In this document: positions 1-3,864 of the stretch, in pieces
How positions within the stretch are numbered: the stretch's first letter is position 1
Layout of the letters: the number at the start of each line of letters is the position of its first letter
Source: Angelakisella sp.
GTDB lineage: Bacteria > Bacillota > Clostridia > Oscillospirales > Ruminococcaceae
Reading direction: 5' to 3'
Assembly (NCBI GenBank): GCA_022795575.1
Contig: JAAWGY010000161.1
Location: forward strand, 1 to 5,941
Length of the DNA: 5,941 bases
Notes under the pieces: model-generated
What the model was told of the DNA's origin: nothing
Database searches by the model: none
The model's input: only the letters and a program-made list of their open reading frames with translations
Program-made: the position numbers and the translations under genes

Positions 1-166
1 GCCTCCAGCGCCTACGGCGCGCGGCGGGCTGTTTTGGGGAGAAAGCGGCTACCCCTAACCCCGGCCGCGGTTTGCGCTTCCCCGTCAGGCGGCTACCAAA
101 CCGCAATAGCCCCTATCCCCACCAAAACGCCGCTGCCCAAAACCGCGGCCTGACGGCCTACAACAA
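1..166. other. Left-edge intergenic stretch, no supported gene
   Basis: I see no convincing gene here. On the plus strand, frame 1 is open from the window edge to a TGA at 151-153 and frame 2 to a TAA at 56-58. Either could be the tail of a convergent gene lying to the left, but neither peptide is recognisable and both are rich in Pro, Ala and Arg, as any frame is in DNA this G+C-rich. A small hairpin, GCGCC-tac-GGCGC at 8-20, is followed after a G+C-rich stretch by TGTTTTGGGG (30-39) and could be a weak plus-strand terminator. The bidirectional terminator just to the right fits a convergent neighbour, but that is inference. Confidence 0.4.
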
Positions 167-206
167 AACGGCAGGGCCCGTGCCAAAAAGCACAAGCCCT
201 GCCGTT
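159..206 (-). terminator. Intrinsic terminator of the proS-ybjQ-like operon, probably bidirectional
   Basis: The arms AACGGCAGGGC (167-177) and GCCCTGCCGTT (196-206) pair perfectly over 11 bp. The 18-nt loop contains a nested GTGC/GCAC pair. Read on the minus strand, the stem runs into TTGTTGT, a usable U-rich tail for transcripts arriving from the YbjQ-like gene. Read on the plus strand it is followed by ATTATTA, so it could also stop transcription from the left. It lies about 120 nt after the minus-strand stop codon, beyond the 105-bp repeat, so the repeat would be part of the transcript's 3' untranslated region. Confidence 0.85.
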
Positions 207-218
207 ATTATTAGTCAA

Positions 219-323
219 CCTGGGGAGTTTCGCTCCTGCGGGAGCGACCAGGGCCTGCGCGGCCCTGGACCTGCGGCCCGGTGGCCCGGGCGGGAACAAC
301 GTGAGGGACAGGCTGCTTCGCAA
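219..323 (-). repeat. 105-bp multi-hairpin repeat, copy 1 (3' UTR of the YbjQ-like gene)
   Basis: This copy matches the reverse complement of 5834-5938 without gaps. Positions 219-278 are identical (60/60) and the remaining 45 positions have 9 differences, giving 96/105 overall. It folds as consecutive hairpins: TCGCTCC/GGAGCGA (230-236 with 241-247, 4-nt loop), CCAGGGCC/GGCCCTGG (248-255 with 261-268, 5-nt loop), and GCCCGG/CCGGGC (276-281 with 286-291, 4-nt loop). A fourth hairpin near 300-312 is degenerate in this copy. The element starts 4 bp after the YbjQ-like stop codon, and on the mRNA strand it has the same orientation as copy 2 has after recQ. No reading frame or transposase is associated with it. 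It could be a REP-like dispersed repeat or a structured 3'-UTR element. Confidence 0.85.
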
Positions 324-326
324 GCC

Positions 327-638
327 CTACTTAAACTTCACCGCCGTACCATAGGCCATAATCTCACTGGCCCCCTGCATAATCGCGGAGGAAGAATAGC
401 GAATCGCAACCACTGCGTCAGCCCCCAAATGGGTGGCCTCCTCCACCATACGGCTGGTGGCAATGGCCCGGGCCTCATCCATCATCTCGGTGTAGGACCG
501 CATCTCGCCCCCCACCAAGTTCTTAAAGCTGGACATGATATCCTTGCCCACATTCTTGCACTGTACTGTGCTGCCCTTCACCATGGCAATGGTCTCCAGC
601 TCCTTGCCGGTGATGTAGTCGGTGGTCACTAAAATCAT
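327..638 (-). CDS. UPF0145 / YbjQ-family protein (putative heavy-metal-binding domain)
   Basis: This 103-residue protein is full length for the YbjQ (UPF0145, formerly DUF74) family. Family members are small soluble proteins that assemble into ring-like oligomers, and their biochemical role is not established; the 'heavy-metal-binding' label is a database name. Visible hallmarks are the N-terminal strand MILVTTDYITGKEL, a central helix with EMMDEARAIATSRMVEEA (about residues 51-68), and the LGADAVVAIRY segment just after it. There is no signal peptide or membrane segment. The ATG at 638 is preceded by AGGAGG at 647-652 (minus strand) with 8 nt between, so the start is secure. It lies 16 bp after the proS stop with no promoter or terminator in the gap, so it is probably co-transcribed with proS. 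I infer no functional link to proline charging beyond shared expression. Confidence 0.9.
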   Translation of the reverse strand: MILVTTDYITGKELETIAMVKGSTVQCKNVGKDIMSSFKNLVGGEMRSYTEMMDEARAIATSRMVEEATHLGADAVVAIRYSSSAIMQGASEIMAYGTAVKFK

Positions 639-654
639 CCCAAATTCCTCCTTT

Positions 655-2097
655 TTAATAAGCCTTGCCCCAAATAATCATCGACTTGGCCGGCTTGCCG
701 CAGATGGGGCAGACGTCGTAAAGCCGCTCCTGCTCCAGCGGCATACAGCGGCTGGTAACTCCCGCCTCCTCCTTCATCCGAGCCTCACAGGCGGGATCCT
801 CGCACCACATGGTGCGGATAAAGCCGGTCTTGTCCGGATCGTTTGCAATGGCCAGGATCTCCTCCATGGTAGCGGCGGTGTAGGTGCGGCGCTCCCGGTT
901 CTCCAAGGCCTTTTGGTAGAGGCCGTGGTGGATCTCCTCCAGCAGCCGGTCGATGTGCTGCTCCAGCTCCGCCAGAGGGACAAAGGTCTTTTCCCGGGTG
1001 TCCCGGCGGACCAGGACGCACTGGTCCTTCTCGATATCCTTGGGCCCCAGCTCCAGCCGCAGGGGAACGCCCTTCATCTCGTACTGGGCGAACTTCCAGC
1101 CGGGGGAGTTGTCCGAAAGGTCGATGCCAGCCCGATATCTGGCCTTCAGGCGCTGACAGAGGGCGGAGGCCTTTTCCGCCACGCCCTCCTTGTGTTGGGC
1201 CACCGGTACCACCATCACTTGGATGGGGGCCACCGCCGGGGGCAGCACCAGGCCGGAGTTATCCCCGTGGGTCATGATGATGGCGCCGATCAGCCGGGTG
1301 GAGACGCCCCAGCTGGTCTGGTGGGGGTACTGGAGGGTGTTCTGGCGGTCGGTAAAGCGGATCTCGAAGGCCCGGGCGAAGCCATCCCCGAAGTAGTGGC
1401 TGGTGCCGGACTGGAGGGACTTGCCGTCGTGCATCATCGCCTCAATGGTGTAGGTGGCCTCGGCTCCGGCGAATTTCTCCTTTTCGGTCTTGCGGCCCTT
1501 CACCACCGGGATGGCCAGGAATTCCTCGCAAAAACGGGCGTAGATGTTCAGCATCCGCTCGGTTTCCTCGATGGCCTCCTCCGGCGTTTCGTGCATGGTG
1601 TGACCTTCCTGCCACAGGAATTCGCTGGTGCGCAGGAAGGGGCGGGTGGTTTTCTCCCACCGGACGACGCTGCACCACTGGTTATAAAGCTTGGGCAGGT
1701 CCCGGTAGGAATTGATGATGCGGGCGTAGTGCTCGCAGAAGAGGGTTTCGGAGGTGGGGCGGACGCAAAGGCGCTCGGCCAGGCGTTCGCCGCCGCCCTG
1801 CGTCACCCAGGCGACCTCGGGGGCGAAGCCCTCCACGTGGTCCTTCTCCTTCTGTAGGAGGCTTTCCGGGATAAAGAGGGGCATATAGACGTTTTCGTGG
1901 CCGGTTTCCCGGAACATCCCGTCCATGATCCGCTGGATGTTTTCCCAGATGGCATAGCCATAGGGGCGGAAGATGGTACAGCCCTTGACGCTGCTGTAGT
2001 CCACCAGCTCGGCTTTTTTCACCACGTCGGTATACCAACGGGCAAAGTCGTCCTCCATGGAGGTGATATCTTCCACCAATTTCTTTTCCTGAGCCAT
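655..2097 (-). CDS. proS: Prolyl-tRNA synthetase, archaeal/eukaryotic-type (ProS type 3)
   Basis: This cytoplasmic class II aminoacyl-tRNA synthetase joins L-proline to tRNA-Pro using ATP. Its 480 residues are the usual length of the short type, which lacks the editing insertion found in the ~570-residue bacterial form. Visible elements include the motif 1 region ending YMPLFIP (71-77), RPTSE (113-117), motif 2 with FLRTSEFLWQEGHT (154-167), motif 3 with GVSTRLIGAIIMTHGDN (264-280), and an anticodon-binding domain from about 290. The C-terminal domain has zinc-type cysteines C432, C437, C463 and C466, and the protein ends in the type-specific WGKAY with a terminal tyrosine. Without the insertion domain, clearance of misacylated Ala-tRNA-Pro would need a separate factor, not seen here. 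The ATG start gives the expected N-terminus, though its ribosome site (AGGGAAG) is weak. It heads a likely operon with the YbjQ-like gene. Confidence 0.97.
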   Translation of the reverse strand: MAQEKKLVEDITSMEDDFARWYTDVVKKAELVDYSSVKGCTIFRPYGYAIWENIQRIMDGMFRETGHENVYMPLFIPESLLQKEKDHVEGFAPEVAWVTQGGGERLAERLCVRPTSETLFCEHYARIINSYRDLPKLYNQWCSVVRWEKTTRPFLRTSEFLWQEGHTMHETPEEAIEETERMLNIYARFCEEFLAIPVVKGRKTEKEKFAGAEATYTIEAMMHDGKSLQSGTSHYFGDGFARAFEIRFTDRQNTLQYPHQTSWGVSTRLIGAIIMTHGDNSGLVLPPAVAPIQVMVVPVAQHKEGVAEKASALCQRLKARYRAGIDLSDNSPGWKFAQYEMKGVPLRLELGPKDIEKDQCVLVRRDTREKTFVPLAELEQHIDRLLEEIHHGLYQKALENRERRTYTAATMEEILAIANDPDKTGFIRTMWCEDPACEARMKEEAGVTSRCMPLEQERLYDVCPICGKPAKSMIIWGKAY

Positions 2098-2115
2098 AAT
2101 GATTCTTCCCTTTCC

Positions 2116-2191
2116 CCGCCGGGCCTTCCGGCGGCTTGGTGATATTGGGGGCCGGTTTCCCGTTGGGGCAGCCTCCCCGCCTTTGGGGAGG
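2116..2191 (-). promoter_or_regulatory. Two hairpins in the proS 5' leader
   Basis: The predicted proS transcript starts near 2222 and has a leader of about 125 nt. Two perfect stems lie in it: CCTCCCC/GGGGAGG (2172-2178 with 2185-2191, 6-nt loop) and CCGCCGG/CCGGCGG (2116-2122 with 2128-2134, 5-nt loop). The second ends about 18 nt upstream of the ATG, close to the weak ribosome site, so it could influence translation. Neither is followed by a U-run. I find no T-box consensus on this strand and the leader is too short for a typical T-box. The structure is seen; any regulatory role is inferred. Confidence 0.45.
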
Positions 2192-2228
2192 GTACGCGCC
2201 TTAGGTAAGACGGGCCTTTCCTGCTCTT

Positions 2229-2256
2229 ATTATAACGGTTTTTGGCAGTTTGGCAA
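2229..2256 (-). promoter_or_regulatory. Sigma-70/SigA-type promoter of proS
   Basis: Read on the minus strand, TTGCCA (2256-2251) matches the -35 consensus at 5 of 6 positions, and TATAAT (2234-2229) is a perfect -10, with a 16-bp spacer. Transcription would begin near 2222. No other comparable promoter is visible upstream of proS, so this probably drives both proS and the YbjQ-like gene. Confidence 0.85.
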
Positions 2257-2285
2257 GGGGGGAAATTGGGGGCCTGCGGGGTTGA

Positions 2286-2312
2286 GAAGCAGCCTGTCCC
2301 ACAGGCTGCTTC
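2286..2312. repeat. Perfect 12-bp palindrome sharing a module with the 105-bp repeat
   Basis: GAAGCAGCCTGT (2286-2297) and ACAGGCTGCTTC (2301-2312) pair perfectly around a CCC loop. The half-site with its loop, GAAGCAGCCTGTCCC, occurs exactly in copy 1 of the 105-bp repeat (minus strand of 305-319) and with two changes in copy 2 (5838-5852). It looks like an isolated, intact version of the terminal hairpin of that repeat. It sits between two divergent promoters, where a terminator is not expected, and neither side has a convincing U-run. It is more likely a dispersed repeat fragment, or possibly a protein-binding site. Confidence 0.7.
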
Positions 2313-2415
2313 CTTTCCCGGCAGGCGGCAGACGCATTTTGGGCCCACCAGCCCCAAAACCCCGCCGTTCCCCACACCAGCCTACCAATACCGCCCACAC
2401 CCCCAATTTGCAATA

Positions 2416-2444
2416 TTGCGCCAGCGGACAGACTGTGCTATAAT
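2416..2444 (+). promoter_or_regulatory. Sigma-70/SigA-type promoter of the GT4 gene (extended -10)
   Basis: TATAAT at 2439-2444 is a perfect -10 preceded by TGC, forming an extended TGn motif. A weak -35, TTGCGC (2416-2421), lies at the optimal 17-bp spacing; the extended -10 would compensate for it. The start of transcription would be near 2451, giving a leader of about 115 nt before the ATG at 2566. Confidence 0.85.
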
Positions 2445-2461
2445 GGTACACAGTCAACGGG

Positions 2462-2499
2462 GCTTGCCCGGCTGGGGTGACACGGCCGGGCGGGCTTTT
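2462..2499 (+). terminator. Terminator-like hairpin in the GT4 leader (candidate attenuator)
   Basis: The arms GCTTGCCCGGC (2462-2472) and GCCGGGCGGGC (2485-2495) pair over 11 bp with two G-U pairs and a 12-nt loop, and are followed directly by TTTT (2496-2499) and then G-rich DNA. It lies only about 11 nt after the predicted transcription start and about 65 nt before the gene. The U-run is short, so termination may be partial or absent. No leader peptide and no riboswitch class is recognisable. It may equally be a simple leader stem-loop. Confidence 0.35.
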
Positions 2500-2565
2500 G
2501 GGCGTGTCGAGGGGCCGGTGCCGCCCCCCGCCCTGCGGCGATATGTATGAAGGAGTGAGAAAACC

Positions 2566-3729
2566 ATGCGGATCGCATTGTTCACCGAAACCTATCTGCC
2601 CCACATCAACGGCGTTGTTACCCACGTCAAGATCCTGCGGGACGGGCTGGAGCAGCTGGGCCATGAGGTGCTGGTGGTGACGGCAGACGCCGACGCCCAC
2701 CACCATTTTGTCGAGGACGGGGTGCTCCACTGCCCCGCCCATACCTCCAAGCGTTTTTATAACTACAGCCTCAGCCTGCCGGTAAGCAGCACCCGGCTAA
2801 AGTTTGTCCGGGATTTTGCCCCGGATATCATCCATATCCACAACGAGTTCGGCATTGGGATGTCCGGACTGCTCTGCGCCAAGATACTAAGGGTGCCGCT
2901 GGTCTACACCCTGCACACCATGTACGATGATTATATCTACTACATCGCCCCCAAGCCGCTGGTCAAAGCGGCTACCAAGGTCTCCCGCCGGTACTTTAAG
3001 TTTATCGCCAAGCACTCCAACGCCCTTACCGGCCCCTCCCAAAAGTGCCAGGAGTATTTCCGGCTCACCGGGCTTAAAAAGGATGTCAGCGTCATCCCCA
3101 ATGCGGTGGAGGTGGACCAGTTCTCCCCCCGTGAGGTGCCGGAGGAGGTCAAGGCGGATTTGCGGGAAAGATGTGGCATCCGGGACGACAGCATGGTGGC
3201 CTGCTTTGTGGGCCGGCTGGGACGGGAAAAAAGCGTGGACGTGCTGCTGGACTACTGGAAGGCAGGGGTGAAGCCGGAAGACCACATCCACCTTGTGGTG
3301 ATCGGGGACGGACCGGTGCGGCCCGAGCTGGAGGAGCAGGCCAAGGCCTTGGGTATCGAGGACATGGTGACGTTTACCGGCCGGGTGGAGCATGAGGACC
3401 TGCCCCCCTACTACGCCCTCTGCGACGTTTACGTCACCGCCTCCCTTTCGGACACCAACTCCATCTCGATGCTGGAGGGGATGTGCTCCGGCCTGCCGGT
3501 GCTCCAGCGCAACGATCCCCTTAATGCCGACCAGGTGCGGGACGGCAAGAACGGCTTTAACTTTGACAGCCCGGAGGAGATGGCCCAAAAGCTGCGGCAG
3601 ATCCAGGCGATGGACCAGGAGGCGCTACAGGGCTTTAAGGAATCGGTGATTGCCTCCATCCGGGAAAACGGCGCCAGAGAGCTGGCGGAGCGCACCCTGA
3701 CCGTGTACCAGCGGGTGCTGAAAAAGTAA
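2566..3729 (+). CDS. GT4-family glycosyltransferase, diacylglycerol glucosyltransferase-like
   Basis: This 387-residue retaining GT-B glycosyltransferase of family GT4 probably transfers a sugar from a nucleotide sugar at the inner face of the membrane. The N-terminal acceptor domain has ETYLPHINGVVTH (8-20), IIHIHNEFG (88-96) and YTLHTMYDDY (114-123). The donor domain has IPNAVEVDQF (177-186), VGRLGREKS (215-223), VVIGDGP (244-250) and the SDTNSISMLEGMCSGLPV segment (295-312). A Lys/Arg-rich stretch at about 130-150 resembles the membrane-docking surface of monotopic lipid glucosyltransferases. There is no signal peptide or transmembrane helix. The overall pattern recalls 1,2-diacylglycerol 3-alpha-glucosyltransferases, but the acceptor cannot be fixed from sequence alone; teichoic-acid anchors or other polyprenyl or lipid acceptors remain possible. 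The usual EX7E pair reads D296...E304. The ATG is preceded by AAGGAG at 2550-2555 with a 10-nt gap. Confidence 0.9.
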   Translation: MRIALFTETYLPHINGVVTHVKILRDGLEQLGHEVLVVTADADAHHHFVEDGVLHCPAHTSKRFYNYSLSLPVSSTRLKFVRDFAPDIIHIHNEFGIGMSGLLCAKILRVPLVYTLHTMYDDYIYYIAPKPLVKAATKVSRRYFKFIAKHSNALTGPSQKCQEYFRLTGLKKDVSVIPNAVEVDQFSPREVPEEVKADLRERCGIRDDSMVACFVGRLGREKSVDVLLDYWKAGVKPEDHIHLVVIGDGPVRPELEEQAKALGIEDMVTFTGRVEHEDLPPYYALCDVYVTASLSDTNSISMLEGMCSGLPVLQRNDPLNADQVRDGKNGFNFDSPEEMAQKLRQIQAMDQEALQGFKESVIASIRENGARELAERTLTVYQRVLKK

Positions 3730-3774
3730 GCGAGACACGGAAGGCCGTTTGGCCGGTGAATAGATCCAAGGAGC

Positions 3775-3831
3775 GCCGCCCAAAGGGCCAACGGCAGAGA
3801 ACCCGCTGGCCTTTTGGGCGGCTTGTTTTGG
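3775..3831 (+). terminator. Intrinsic terminator after the GT4 gene
   Basis: The arms at 3775-3790 (GCCGCCCAAAGGGCCA) and 3807-3822 (TGGCCTTTTGGGCGGC) pair over 16 bp with a single G-U pair and a 16-nt loop. TTGTTTTGG follows at 3823-3831. It begins 45 bp after the GT4 stop codon, is the strongest stem in the window, and should end most GT4 transcripts. Its 3' arm lies only 42 bp before the recQ start. Confidence 0.88.
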
Positions 3832-3850
3832 TGCTTGGCGCGGTTGGACA

Positions 3851-3858
3851 GGGAGGAG
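3851..3858 (+). promoter_or_regulatory. Ribosome binding site that fixes the recQ start at GTG 3865
   Basis: GGGAGGAG at 3851-3858 is a near-perfect anti-16S match with 6 nt between it and GTG at 3865-3867. The frame also extends upstream to a TTG at 3814, but that codon lies inside the terminator stem and has no ribosome site, so the GTG start is preferred. Confidence 0.85.
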
Positions 3859-3864
3859 ATTGAC

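Larger units (their letters stand above)
2098..2565. other. Divergent intergenic region between proS and the GT4 gene
   Basis: This 468-bp spacer separates two genes transcribed away from each other and contains no supported coding sequence. It holds, from left to right: two G+C-rich hairpins in the proS leader, the proS promoter (2229-2256), a perfect 12-bp palindrome (2286-2312), a smaller inverted repeat TTTTGGG/CCCAAAA (2337-2343 with 2353-2359), a C-rich stretch to about 2405, the GT4 promoter (2416-2444), and a ~115-nt GT4 leader with a terminator-like hairpin. Open frames through it are G+C-driven and have no ribosome site. Confidence 0.8.

Noticed and set aside
93..323. 76-residue minus-strand frame ending in a hydrophobic Gly/Val-rich tail that looks like a membrane segment
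   Set aside because: It begins inside the 105-bp repeat and reads through the terminator stem, with no ribosome site; the hydrophobic tail probably reflects G/T-rich codons.
72..632. 186-residue plus-strand open frame across the terminator, the repeat and the YbjQ-like gene
   Set aside because: It runs antisense to a recognised gene and through a terminator and a repeat, has no ribosome site and no family resemblance; it is open because of the high G+C content.
622..1857. 411-residue plus-strand frame antisense to proS
   Set aside because: proS is certain on the opposite strand; this is the usual mirror frame of a G+C-rich gene, with no start signal or recognisable domain.
2189..2200. AGGGTACGCGCC, reminiscent of the T-box consensus
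   Set aside because: It is on the plus strand, opposite to proS, lacks the central part of the consensus, and has no specifier or antiterminator structure around it.
3814..3864. Upstream TTG start for recQ at 3814
   Set aside because: It lies inside the terminator stem without a ribosome site, whereas GTG 3865 has GGGAGGAG at the right distance and gives a standard RecQ N-terminus.
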